A DNA stretch of 64,000 nt from Centrapalus pauciflorus (lineage: Eukaryota > Streptophyta > Magnoliopsida > Asterales > Asteraceae). The stretch covers positions 204,060-268,059 of the forward strand of contig JAANYP010002998.1 in NCBI GenBank assembly GCA_020465985.1. Reading direction: 5' to 3'. How positions within the stretch are numbered: position 1 is the first letter of the stretch; each line of letters opens with the position of its first letter. Below the pieces are notes generated by a model. It was not told the DNA's origin. It saw nothing but the letters and a program-made list of their open reading frames with translations, and did not search any database. Positions 11,617 through 24,894 of the stretch are shown here, in pieces. The position numbers and the translations under genes were made by a program.

Positions 11617-12588
11617 ATACTGGTACAAGTTTATGTGGAAGACATCATCTTTGCGTCGTCAAATGGACAAATGTGCAAAGATTTCGAAAAGGTTATGAAG
11701 TCCAGGATTGAGATGAGTGCGATGGGAGAGCTGAACTTCTTTTTGGGCTTAGAAGTTGAACAACGAAAGGAGGAGATGTTCATTCATCAGACGAAGTATA
11801 TCTACAAATTATTAGAGTGCTTCGAGATGGAAGGAACAAAGCTTACAACACATTTCAGTACTCCAATTCAAGTCAATCACAATCTTGGACCGGGTACCGA
11901 TAGTGATACTGATGTGGATCCGACATTATATCGGGCCATGCTCGAGTCACTTATGCATTTAACTACTTGTCAACCTGACATAATGTTTGTTGTTTGTATT
12001 TGTGCCAGGTTTCAAGAAAACACCAAGGAAATGCACATAAAGGCTGTGAAGCGGATTCTACGATACCTGAAGTCGAAACCGAAGCTGGGACTTTGGTATC
12101 ATGCTGATGGAGATCAGGAATTGGAAGCTTACACGGACTCATACTATGGAGGGTGTAGCTTGAATAGAAAGTCAACAAGGGGTGGTTGTCAATTTCTAGG
12201 AGGGAGACTGGTGTCCTGACAATGCAAGAAACAGACTTCAGTAGCCATATCAACATGCGAGGCCGAATATGTAGCTGCGGGTAGTTGCTGTTCACAGGTT
12301 CTGTGGATTCAACAACAATTGCGGGACTACGGTTTGACTTATACTTATACTCCTATTAGGATAGACAATCAATCCACGATTGCTATAACCAATAATCCGG
12401 TAAAGCACAGTAAGACTAAGCACATAGATATAAGACATCATTTTATTCGTGACTGTACGAAGAAAAATCTGATAAAATTGGTAAAAGTTCCAACGGAAGA
12501 CAACAATGCGGATCTGTTCACAAAAGCATTTGATGGATCACGCTTTGAGTTGTTAGTCCAACTAAATGGAATGTGTAATCCAGAGTAA
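11617..12588 (+). pseudogene. pol: Copia A reverse transcriptase C-terminal part and RNase H
   Basis: Resumes with LVQVYVEDIIFASS, where the active site is YVED instead of YVDD. MGELNFFLGLEVEQ, then LYRAMLESLMHLTTCQPDIMF and the RNase H domain (YTDSYYGGC, CEAEYVAAGSCCSQVLW, IDNQSTIAI, KHIDIRHHFIRD) follow. A TGA at 12217-12219 replaces the Trp that copia F has at the same place (LVSWQCKKQ). The frame reopens and ends NGMCNPE. Confidence 0.92.
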
Positions 12589-13094
12589 CCTGACCTCAAT
12601 AGACTTTTCCTTTTAAATATTTTAAGTTATTAGTTTGTCTTATTAGTTACTTTACTTAAAACAAATAGAGAAAAAGAAAAGATAAAAGATAGAAAACCAT
12701 AAAAAAATTAAAAAAAAAAAGAGAAAAATGAAAATAAAGAGAGAAGTCTTAGAGTGCAAGGTTCAACGTGATGAAAATTAGCACAGTCTAACAAACTCTA
12801 AGTGTTAAACATTCACACATAATGCACTATAAAATCAAAGTGATATACATGTTCACGGTCTGATATGTTGGTAGACATAAAACATGAAAGTTTTCCTAAA
12901 AGCTAATAAAACAATCAAGAAAATGTCATATGTGTAACTAATTTAGGTGTATGCCTAAAAGGTCTTAATTTTTGTGTTAGAGGCTCACATACAATAATTA
13001 TGAATTAGGTATGTAAATCAGTCTGGGGATGTATGGTTTCATCAAAATACATCTTAAAAAAGAACAAGTATGAAACATAAAGAGAGTCAAGAGA

Positions 13095-13277
13095 TGTCAC
13101 TTTGTTGTACGTAAGTACAGACCTGTCACCGCTGTTTTGACTCAATATAGCAAGATATGTCGCTTTGTTGTACGTAAGTACAGACCTGTCACTGCTGTCC
13201 TGCTAAAATAAAAGAAATATGCTCTACCCTAAGACAAGCTAAGACACTCTGTTGTATGTAAATACAGAACTGTGTCC
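13095..13277 (+). repeat. Three spaced repeats with inner inverted repeat
   Basis: Copies at about 13095-13135, 13158-13199 and 13243-13277, the last more diverged. The shared core is TTGTACGTAAGTACAG, flanked by TGTCAC or GACAC on the left and CTGTCAC or CTGTGTC on the right. GTAC…GTAC gives each copy a short near-palindrome. The spacers differ in length and sequence. Confidence 0.85.
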
Positions 13278-13839
13278 GAAGTTTGCATTTTAAAGATGAT
13301 TTGCAAATACCAAAAAGTCATAATGATTGTATGTCTGTCTTTATCACAGAAGTATGTCTAAGTGTGAGACACGTAAGGTGATTTCTTGATAAATAAAAAG
13401 GCCAATGAAAAAATCTAAGTGTTGGGTGTTTAAAAGGAACAATATACCAACAATCGACTTGGTGTGTATGCTACAACACACAATAAAAGGAATCAAAAAT
13501 TCCAAAGTGTGAAAGTGCAACACCGAAATTGCGTTGTCAAAGCAATCTGGTAGAACCTTCTATGACACTCTCGCAAAAAGATTTAGTTTTCTTATTTTTG
13601 AATTCTTGCAATTTAGTTTTTTTTTTTTTATTTTATTTTACTTTAGTTTTTTTATTTTTATTTTTATTTTATTTTAGTTCATTTTATTTTTAATAAATCG
13701 GAACGAGGTCAGTTACTAAGATGCATGTTAGTTGAATAAACAAAAATTGCATGATAATCTGCTTGCTTAGTGTGAATGGTTTCATAAAGTTGCAAAAGTT
13801 GAAAAAAGTTGAAAATTTTTCTAAAATTTTCAAAATTTG

Positions 13840-14560
13840 AACTTATGTTCGTATAAACCAAAGTTCAAACGAACTTGGGTTCCTACGAACTTGACTGAGG
13901 TAAGTTCGACGCACAATCGCAGGTAAGTTTGAGGCACAATGCGGGGTACAAATAGGGCACCTAACATTAAAGTTATTCACCTACTCACGAATTTACTCCT
14001 CACGAACTTAAATCAGGGCGACTACGAACTTATTTGAGTGATCTCGAACTTGTCGTCTTTCACGACTTTGTTTCCTGTTCCACGAAGAAACCACCATTCC
14101 ATCTCGAACTTACAAGTGTTTAGTGTCAATTTATTTCACAAACAATTTAGTAAGTGTTATTTGGGACTTTTAATAGTTTAAAATCATGTATTTTGGGTTT
14201 AACATAGCCGAATAATAGGTGTTCTTTAATTACCAAGTTTAAGGCTATATAACTAAAAATAAAACATCAATAAACTCGATTAGAACCTTTTAGGACTAGA
14301 TTCATTGGTCATTTATGTCTAAACAGGATTAAATCTATTGTTTTCATGTTCAAGGTGCTGACCTCGAACTTGTTCAGACAAGAACATGTTCGTACGAACA
14401 TAGATACTATGAACTTGGTCCAAAAATATCTACAAGTTCGAAGGACTATCAATTTATCTAAGTTCGTAGCAGTCACACGAACTTATTTATAAGTTCGAAG
14501 GACATCACCTCAATACGAACTTAACTAAGTTCGTATGACCTTATTTTTGTTGTTTTTCCA
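13840..14560. repeat. Field of AAGTTCG / CGAACTT words
   Basis: Many short words GTTCG, CGAAC, AAGTTCGT and ACGAACTT in both orientations, some paired into near-palindromes such as AAGTTCGTAGGAC. The same words recur in the 3' LTR of A (17660-17680 and 31942-32035). They are interspersed, not a strict tandem array. Confidence 0.7.
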
Positions 14561-14589
14561 AAATTCATTTATTTCGGAATTTAACTATT

Positions 14590-14604
14590 TATTGCGTGTG
14601 CAGG
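14590..14604 (+). promoter_or_regulatory. Candidate 3' splice acceptor before downstream ORF of copia A
   Basis: TTAAC at 14581-14585 (branch-point-like), then ATTTATTGCGTGTGCAG/G with AG at 14602-14603, two bases before ATG 14605. The same GTGCAG/G sits before protease in copias C and F. No matching donor was identified, so use as a splice site is inference. Confidence 0.45.
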
Positions 14605-17438
14605 AATGACAGATTATACATTTTTCAATAAGGACAATATGGTGCTTAGCAGTCACCTCCAAGCGCTAGAAGCAGGGCAGTATAGAGAAATCTTGAATTT
14701 CTGACGAGACCAAGGATAGCTTATGCGTTGACTCACAATCCAACGTTGATAATCCAATACATTTGTCAATTTTAGAGTACTTTACATGTGGATAGCTCGG
14801 TCTTGCCCCCAGTTCTCAGGGCAACGGTTAATGGACAAGCTATTGCATTCTCTGCGGACAATTTGAGGGAAATTTTACATCTGGGAACCGAGGCACAAGA
14901 AGATGGTCCAGTTGTTTTCCCAGCTTCCTAAGGCAAGCTGCGTTTCAAAGGATGTGGTATGCTCAGGACTTGGCAAAGGCCTCATATGTGAAAAGTGAAT
15001 TGATAGGTCAATGGAGGTAGCTCATGCATGTGTGCTAGTATGTTTTGCGCCTAAGAAGGCAGGCTTTGACATGATGACATCCAAACTCCAGTACGGGATG
15101 CTCTCATTGGTTTATAACAAGCCGTTAAGTTTTTCAGGCTTCTTTTTTGGTGAATTTGTGCATCAGATCACTGCGCCAAGCCGGGAGAGATTTATGCTAT
15201 ATCAAAGATTTGTAATGATAATCATACGTCATTTCTTGCCAAATCTGCCACCGTTACATCAAGTGGTGTTTGTCGCTGCCATAGACATACGTATTTTTGC
15301 TGATTGCTAGAGCCACAATTCAAGAAGGGCGGAAAATGTTGGACCGCTGATGACTCTACTGTTTGGAGCTCTACTGGATCGAGATTTTGTTGCTCCAGAT
15401 GGAGAAGGCTGGATAGTGGATGAGCAGCAACAACAAGCATCGACACAACAAGAACCGGTTGCTCCGATTCAGCCTCCATAGAGGACAGCAGCGGCATCTG
15501 TGGCTACTACATCGGTAGCACAGGCTGATCCAATACAGGAGGCTTTAGAGGATATTTTTGCTCAAGGAGGAGCTGCTCAGGAGGCCATCACCGAAGACCT
15601 GATTCAGGATATTCTTCATCCTCCTGAGACTATGGAAAACATTTTTGAAGATATAGAGAACTATCAGCCAGAGGATGCTACTGAGGCAGTGGAGACGGAG
15701 TCTGAGACAGATTTAGAGACTGCCAGTGACGTCAGAGAAGCTGCAAATCCTCCAACTTCTTTTGGTCTTGATGGTATTCGACTCATTGTGCAGCCACAAA
15801 CAAATCAACAATAGACATTCAGTATACAATATGAAGAAGAGGAAGATGAAGAGTTTGTGCCAGATGAAGAGGCATTGGTTGCAAGGCACCAAAGGGCTAA
15901 GCGCCAACATCTAGATCAGTCAGTGCCTTCTACATCATCCATCATTCCTCCAGCAACCATCACAACCACTCCATCAACATCCACATCGACAGACACCAAG
16001 AGCCTTAATTAACTAAAAGCTAAAGTTGATCTCCAAACAGTCCAAATTTTCCAACTTTCAAAGGCATTCAGCGAGCTACGAAAACATAATGCTCAGCAGA
16101 TAGCATAATGCAGTCTTAGATCAGACTGTGGCAGCCCAACAGCAACAGATCGTAGCTCTTCAGGCCCTACTCGAGCAGATCTTGAAAGATGGTGCGGCTC
16201 AGGGGGAGAATAGTTGTAGAGGCGATGAGTTATGGGGAAGCCGCAGAGAAGACGAAGGAGACGACCCCAGCACGCAAAAAGAAAGTGAGCTTGCAGATCT
16301 TTCTTAACAGAATGCTCAGCAAGCTAACATTCAGGGGGAGTCTGGATCGTCAGAAGCTGACAAGGGAATAGGCAAGGCTCCTAAAGCGACAGAATATATT
16401 GAAGAAGATCTGATCGGAGCCTTGTTAGATTTGGATGAGGAAGACATCAGATTCAATTTTTAAGATGATATAGACCAGGAGGATCTTGAGGAAGGTGAAA
16501 TTATTCTTGAAGATGTACCTGAATGGAACTCTGATGATGAAGTAATCGTATACAAAGAAGATGAGGTTGATGAAGTAGTTGTAGATAAGCAACCTGTCAT
16601 GGATGAATACGTAAATGAAGATCAAAGTCCGATAGACCTGGAGATGCTAACATCTCCTCTGAATGATGAATCGGATACTGAAAGGCCTGACATGGAACTT
16701 ACTAAAGAAGAAAAAAGAAGATGATGGTTCCGAGAAGAGGAGAAGTAGAAGGACATGGCGATAAAGAAGAAGATGAAGATGCCAAGTCCAAGGAAGTTAT
16801 CAGGTGGAATTCTTAGCTGTTTCTATGATAGAGAACTGCAGCTTTTCATCATAAAAAGAACAGATGGTCTTCAGTACATAAGAAGAAGACTCAAGAAATT
16901 CAACTCATTGCCAAAATGTGAAGTTAAGGCATTATTCTGGAAGGAGCTTGTGAACATTGGAGACGACCCCTATGCTGAAGTCATTGCTAAGATCATCAGA
17001 AGGGAAGGTCGGTCTAGAAAGTTTGAAAGGCTGAATCCGAGGATTGGCAAACAAGTCATGGATGAAACTAGGATAGATCCACTGACTAGCAAGCCGTGGA
17101 TGAAAATGTATTACAAACCAGTCAAGTGCCTGAAGAAAGTTCCATTAAAGACCATGCCACAAGATGTTATGGGAAACTTGATGTGGTGGCACGTCGACAA
17201 TGAGACGGGTGAGACAGTGATGGAAGACAAACATGAAAAGGTGATTTTGCGCATATATGATCCTTTACACTTAGTTAATCTCTCTCGGGACGACCTGCAA
17301 AAGCTTCATGATCAGTCAATCTTCTTTAATGAAAATTGGAGGTCAGAGGGCAGGAATTATCAAAGAGTGGTTAAGGTTTGCGTTGAACAAGGATTGCATG
17401 CTGGTAGCAAATTAAATAAGCATAGCTCTATAGTCTAA
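14605..17438 (+). pseudogene. Downstream ORF of copia A, unknown function, broken
   Basis: Starts MTDYTFFNKDNM. With frameshifts it reads YALTHNPTL, then QFWSTLHVD, VNGQAIAFSADNLREIL, CFAPKKAGFDMMTSKLQYG and RFMLYQRFVMIIIRHFLP. These match in order the ORF after copia F pol (49842 onward: HALTINPTI, QFWKYASV, IDGNPISVTEESIRQHL, CISPKRTGWS, KFLMYPRFLAEIIAR). Next comes an acidic, Gln/Pro-rich middle (15500-16740). Last is a basic C-terminal piece with one open frame (16755-17438) containing LFIIKRTDGLQYIRRRLKKF and LHDQSIFFNENWRSEG. No signal peptide, membrane span or known catalytic motif is seen. I recall similar ORFs beside copia pol in Asteraceae; function unknown. Confidence 0.7.
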
Positions 17439-17463
17439 TGAATATCAACTAGAAGCTATCATC

Positions 17464-17470
17464 AAGGGGG
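17464..17470 (+). other. Polypurine tract of copia A
   Basis: AAGGGGG four bases before the LTR start TGTTGGTACACC at 17475. It primes plus-strand DNA in this class of element and marks the true 3' border, which puts the downstream ORF inside the element. Confidence 0.85.
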
Positions 17471-17474
17471 ACTC

Positions 17475-17685
17475 TGTTGGTACACCCTGTGTGACGACAA
17501 CAGTCTAGTTTTTGTAATAGATAGAGCATTATTAATACAAGTCATGATTGTTTGTTTATATTTATGTCTTAAGTTCATGATTGTGTATTATGTTGATATT
17601 AAGTTCATGATTGTGAGAATAAGTTCTTAAGGTCAAAGCCATAAACTTAAGGCTCTTAAGTCCGTACGAACTTAGCCTTGGTAAG
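17475..17685 (+). repeat. Copia A 3' LTR, first part
   Basis: Opens TGTTGGTACACCCTGTGTGACGA, nearly identical to the starts of the copia C LTR (53238) and the solo LTR (43720). It is cut at 17685 by chromovirus B; GTAAG at 17681-17685 is repeated at 31942-31946. Confidence 0.93.
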
Positions 17686-20107
<2,422 letters not shown>

Positions 20108-20113
20108 CCGAAA

Positions 20114-20729
20114 TTAGCTCGTGTTCTCCACTGCTTGAGTATTTGAGAACAGATGAGGGTATTTTTCCCGGAACTGATCTTCGCGTTCCCACATAAACTC
20201 AGGACCTCGCTTAGTGTTCCATCTGACTTTTATTATCGGGATCCGGCTGTGTTTTAGTTTCTTGACTTCTCGGTTCATTATTTCTACAGGTTGCTCAATG
20301 AAGTTCAACTTATCATCCAATTCTAGCTCGTCCATGGGTATAACGAGTGTTTCATCAGCCAGACACTTCTTAAGGTTGGATACATGGAAGGTATTGTGCA
20401 CGCTGCTAAGCTCTGGTGGCAGCTCTAAACGATGAGCTACTAGTCTAATTCTTTTTAAGACCTTGAATTGTCCAATGTAACGAGGATTCAGTTATCCTTG
20501 TTTCCCAAATCGTATCATGCCCTTTCATGGCGAGACTTTCATCGGTACCCTTTCTCCTAAATGGAACTCAAAGGATTTTCTCCTTACGTCTAGATAACTT
20601 TTCTGACAATCGCGGGCAACTTTTAGGCGGTTCAGTATCTGTACTATCTTTTCGGTGGCCTCAAGTATGATTTCTAGGCCATTGACTTGACGATCCCTGA
20701 CTTTGACCCGTCAAAGGGAAATCCACACT
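20114..20729 (-). pseudogene. pol: Chromovirus B integrase C-terminus with chromodomain-like tail
   Basis: The open frame 20401-20114 reads HNTFHVSNLKKCLADE, then EQPVEIMNREVKKLKHSRIP and VRWNTKRGPEFMWEREDQF, the C-terminal module of Tekay/Del integrases. Upstream to 20729 the frame is broken but FHLGERVPMKV-type and RIQRVL-type stretches are readable. The CACTA element separates it from the integrase core at 26345. The tail is thought to direct insertion into heterochromatin. Confidence 0.88.
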
Positions 20730-20741
20730 CACTACAACAAA

Positions 20742-21125
20742 ATGAACCTAAAGCAACATGAGAAAAGTGTTGTGTTAGGCCTTAAAAGTGTTGCTATAGG
20801 CCTAATGCGACACTTTATGTAGTGCCACCTTAGCCAACGTCGCCTTAGGTCTAAAGCGACACTTTCACTAGATAATGCAACACTTTTCAAAAGTGTTGCC
20901 ATAATTTTATAAATGCAACACTTTTTGAATGCAACACTTTTTAATATGTTGCCATTATTTTATAAATGCAACACTTTTTAATGCAACACTTTTTATACTC
21001 TAAAGCAACATTTTTAATTTATTGTTACTAACTTATAGCAACACTTTACTTATCAAAAACAACACTTGTCAAATGTTGCATTTATGTAAATGCAACACCA
21101 TTATCAATCTATTGTAACACTTTTC
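20742..21125. repeat. CACTA left subterminal repeat array
   Basis: Over ten copies of GCAACACTTTT, AAAGTGTTGC and close variants in both orientations, interspersed with AT-rich spacers. Such arrays bind the transposase in CACTA families (En/Spm). The matching array is at 25935-26325. Confidence 0.9.
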
Positions 21126-21655
21126 TTATTCTTTTTTATTTAATACAAATACAATAAATTACTATATTGATTTGTAATATAATACAAAATTCAATAATAT
21201 GAATTAACAATAAAAATAATATCATATAATTCAAATTGTATTCCAACAATATTAAGGTCTAACCAAAAAATAACCATAATGAAATGTACAAGCAACATAA
21301 AAAAAAGTCGATTACAATCCCAAAACGTATATTCTTAAATCCTGGACTTGAAATTTCTTTCATATGAAGTCATTGCTTCATTTCATCTCTTTGCAAGCTC
21401 TACACATGACTTTGCATATTCCAAAAGAACGTAGCCTGAAACATACAAAACCAACATACAATATTGTTAGCGTGTTTGGTAATTTAAATGATTGAAAAAA
21501 AATTATAAAGCAAAATAATTGAAAAAAATTAGTTCATTCTGTAACTCTCAATTTCTGAATTGAATCAACAGTGTCTATATTTACTAGTGATGTTTAAACC
21601 AATATATGTGGTCACTAGGACTTAATCCAATAATACGGATATCGGAAAATAAATC

Positions 21656-21859
21656 CTACCTGCACAAATTGATTAGTAGAGTAAAAGGCAGAAATCCCTT
21701 AGACTCGTTTTCTCCCATGAACATTGATTTCCAAGATCGCCCTCTCCACATAAGTATGTGTTCACGCTCAAATGAAATCAACACACTAGCTTTCCCTATA
21801 CACATGCCGACAACCATTTTCAACTCTCCGATGGGACCCGTCACTACTAGAGAAAGCAT
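21656..21859 (-). pseudogene. Possible captured exon inside the CACTA element
   Basis: Minus-strand frame with VLISFEREHILMWRGRSWKS, ending near a donor-like CAG/GTAGGATTT (about 21655-21665). The phrase 'ILMWRG-WKS' reminds me of CRM (CRS1/YhbY) domain ends in plant splicing factors, but I cannot confirm it. The right part overlaps the start of a nested CACTA-like end at 21842. It is a fragment with no start, neighbours or promoter. Confidence 0.3.
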
Positions 21860-22090
21860 AATAAAGCCAGGTTAAAAAGAGAATATAGTCCGGTTATTTA
21901 ACATGGCTTTAATGGGGGTGGCTTTATTATAAACCAAACCGGGTCTGATAAGTAATAAAGCCCGGTTTGTTATTAGATAACCGGGTCTGATTAGTAATAA
22001 AGCTAAGAAAGAAAACTTACATGAAGCCCGGTTTATTGCTAAAAAACCTGGTCCGAAATGAATATTTTTTTTAAATAATTTTTTTAATCT
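21842..22090 (+). mobile_element. Nested CACTA-like terminus
   Basis: CACTACTAGAGAAAGCATAAT followed by several copies of AAAGCCCGGTTTATT/ACCGGGTCTGATTAGTAATAAAG in both orientations, as in the subterminal region of another CACTA family. The other end was not found. Confidence 0.5.
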
Positions 22091-22270
22091 ATTTCCAGCA
22101 TAAGCAGATAACAAAGCATGAAGATTACTTCACGACACGTTCTTGTTCATGTTATTGTTAAATCATTGTCTCCGCATGGTATACTATGGTTAACGAGACT
22201 CAAGAATGCAATCCTTTAAAGATAAATATGATACAAGTACATAGAAAACACAAAAACAACATAATAGGGA

Positions 22271-22410
22271 TCATTGGAACCTTACAACAATGCAAGAAAT
22301 GTCATCGGTGCTCTTCCTTGCAAGTGCCGCATCAGTCAGTTGCTTTGCAGCTGCCATGGCATCCTTCACATTCTTGATGAAATCTACAGACTCTTGATTT
22401 GACATATAAT
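22271..22410 (-). pseudogene. Captured last exon of a protein phosphatase 2C gene
   Basis: Minus strand, after an acceptor-like GTTTGGCAG. It reads MSNQESVDFIKNVKDAMAAA, then LTDAALARKSTDDISCIVVRFQ and a stop. DDISCIVVRF with a preceding 'R-S-' is the conserved C-terminal motif of plant PP2Cs, including the metal-binding Asp. I did not find upstream exons in the flanking CACTA sequence. A host gene fragment carried by the transposon is the best reading. The frame is intact, so capture may be fairly recent. Confidence 0.75.
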
Positions 22411-22854
22411 CTGCCAAACAACACAAGTTCAACCGAACAAACAATATAACAATAAATGCCATTGGTTCACCATTTTAACAATAAAATTCTTGTTTCGTGA
22501 AAAATGATTTGATAGGATCCAAATGAGCAGAATGCTCATGCAAACTTTCATTTTTCGTGAAGCATTTTAACAATAAAATTCTTGTCTTCCATTGGTTCAC
22601 GAACTTAAAAAAGCATCAACACAAAACCAAAACCATGAAAGCATGCTTTCTAGATAAAGAATGTTTGATTGAGGAAATACAGAAACAATGTTTAGCGAAG
22701 GACATACATAAACAAAAAGAATACCTTTCAATCTTTTATAGCCAAGCCCTACAAGAATAAGTGATGAACTGCAAAACTTGATCTGCTCCATATTGGTTAA
22801 AAATTGATCTGCTCCTCCATATTACTGGGTAACAGAAAAACCATGGTCAGATTC

Positions 22855-23215
22855 AACATACTCGATCTCCTCTGGGACTTTTCTTTGCAGTTTATACACA
22901 GCCTCTGCATATTTACTAGTTTGTTGATCTCCTCTGGGACTTTTCTTTGCAGTGAAACTATACTTGATCAACAATTCTTATACACAGCATAATTATTGTG
23001 TAAATAAAACACCTAAAACATTGTTAATCATATTCAAAAATAATAATAAAGGAACAATGGTCCTGTCAAGTCTCTAAGAGAAGGAATTAAAAAATAATAA
23101 TAACTAAGAATATACAAATATCATAATGCAAAATAAGTTAATACCAGCCTCTGCATATTTACTAGTTTGTTGATCTCCTCTGGGACATCAACTGCAGTAG
23201 CCAGAGAGAAGCATT
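22855..23215. repeat. Repeated block inside the CACTA element
   Basis: The words GCCTCTGCATATTTACTAG and TTGATCTCCTCTGGGAC recur two and three times (about 22865, 22925 and 23165). The last copy reads on the minus strand as SLATAVDVPEEINKLVNMQR, open and coding-like, so this may be a duplicated piece of another captured exon. I do not recognise the protein. Confidence 0.55.
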
Positions 23216-23360
23216 GCAGCCGATAACAGAATCACTATAAGTACTTTCTTCTTGCCAAAGTTGGGTTGACCTTTTCTTGATCAATAATTAGTAAGGTTAC
23301 AATTCAAAGATAAAGGTTAAAAGCATATAAAACCAAATTCATAAAGTGAATCTGCATAGT

Positions 23361-23538
23361 ATGAACCAAAATTTTTTGACATGATTTATTATACATGATG
23401 GTGGGGTGTGTGTCTTTGGATATGAAATAATTTTCTAAACAAATCTTCTATGAACCAAATTTTTTTGACATGATTTATTAAACATGATGGTGGGGTGTGT
23501 GTCTTTGGATATGAAATAATTTTCTAAACAAATCTTCT
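23361..23538. repeat. 89-bp tandem duplication
   Basis: Two adjacent, nearly identical units start at ATGAACCAAA (23361) and ATGAACCAAA (23450), both ending AAACAAATCTTCT. Confidence 0.92.
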
Positions 23539-24894
23539 TCATGCAGTATATGGTCAATAAGTTTTAGCACATAAATTAGTTATCTTAATATTTCTCAAGA
23601 TAGTAAAACCATGACATGAATAAAAAATTATTGTACCTGCAAACTCAGAGGCTGCTTTTTTTTATGTAAATAATATTTTGATCATCAATGTTATACTCTC
23701 TGATATCCATCAGCTCATCAAACCATAGCAAACACCCACTTCCTCTGTTTCTGATATCTATATTTGCATATGCTGTACAATTACAATTCATTCTGCAGGC
23801 CATCTAACAATTCATTCTACAGGCCATCTAAATTTGCATAAGTTGAAACCCCTATATTCTTGAAAATTTTAATTTCAAACCAAACAAATTTATAGAACTT
23901 GATTCAAACCACAGACTTGAGGAATCACATTCTTAACATAATAACACATTAATCATATAATTATGAGAACTAACAGGTAACAACCAATGGCACATGTTGT
24001 CCGAATTTATAGAAGGTAATTGTGAGTTAGTGCCAATAATATCTTCAAGAATGACTGAAAATTGTTCAATCAACTTTTCAGAAAGAATTACATGTGTGTA
24101 AAAATAAAATATGAAATGCAAGCTGCTAGTGATGTATAAACAAAGTATATATAGCTCTATATAGCATTTTCTAGTCCCACACCCCACTGTTTTTCCTTTC
24201 GCATGAACATAACTTTGCCAGTACCTGTTTTTCAGTAATGTTCTAAACTTCTAATAACAAACAAAAGACATTTATAGGTACTATACTTATGGTGTACTTC
24301 TGCTGGCAGAACAAAAATCCAATGTTCCATGGTACACCAAATTATCATTAGCTCGTCTAAAAACTAAAGAATTGATATTCTATTCATTCGATTTTTTTCA
24401 GGATTGCTTCTCATGCAAAACAAAAATCATTGAGTGATTTAAGTAGAAATAATTAAAAAACCAACCATAAGATTGTAAGCATCCAAGTAGCCAACAACTT
24501 ACAAGTTAAACAAATTTGGAATCGATGTTGAAGGTGAAATTGTAAACAACTGAACAACAAGTCAACAAAAGCGATTAAAGTAGGAAACGAGAGACGAAGC
24601 TGTGAAAGAGTGGAATCGAAGATGAAGCCGTGAAGGAGAGGGTTTCGACCTCTCGACTCTCGTGGAACTGCGGAAGGATGGACAACGGACGATCGGTTGG
24701 AACGGTGGAAGGGGAACTGGAAAAGTGGAGGCGTGGAAGGGAACTGGAAAAGTGGAACGTGAAACAAGCTACGTCAAAAAATTAGATTGGGCTTTCTTTT
24801 GTTTGGGCTCTTTTAAGTTAGATATTTAAGTTTTAATTGGATTATGGACTATTTACTATGCATAACTACTTAAAAAATAAAAAAGTAAAAAATC

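Larger units (their letters stand above)
12589..14604 (+). other. Repeat-rich noncoding spacer between RNase H and downstream ORF of copia A
   Basis: No coding frame. The first 200 bases match 60614-60825 after copia C RNase H. It holds a purine-rich run at 12660-12740, three copies of a palindrome-containing repeat at 13095-13277, a T-rich tract at 13610-13690, and a field of AAGTTCG/CGAACTT words at about 13840-14560. It ends with an acceptor-like GTGCAG/G two bases before the ATG of the downstream ORF. Confidence 0.8.
8276..17685 (+). mobile_element. Copia element A, 5'-truncated, main body
   Basis: Closely matches copia C at 58090-60613 over integrase, RT and RNase H. Gag, protease and the first half of integrase are missing because the Athila element begins inside integrase. 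After RNase H come a repeat-rich spacer, a downstream ORF, a polypurine tract (AAGGGGG, 17464-17470) and the 3' LTR start TGTTGGTACACCC at 17475. The LTR is cut at 17685 by chromovirus B and resumes at 31942. RT is also cut by a short LTR element at 10112-11616. Confidence 0.9.

Noticed and set aside
13095..13277. Spaced repeats considered as a CRISPR-like array
   Set aside because: Only three copies, diverged, with spacers of unequal length, in a plant retroelement.
13840..14560. Heat-shock elements (as in heat-activated copia elements)
   Set aside because: The words are TTCGNNCGAA or GTTCG; the nTTCnnGAAn spacing needed for heat-shock factor is not consistently present.
15500..16371. Two or three separate small genes in copia A
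   Set aside because: Composition and position make them frame-shifted pieces of the single downstream ORF.
22271..22410. PP2C as a resident functional gene
   Set aside because: Only one terminal exon, inside transposon termini, with no other exons or promoter found.
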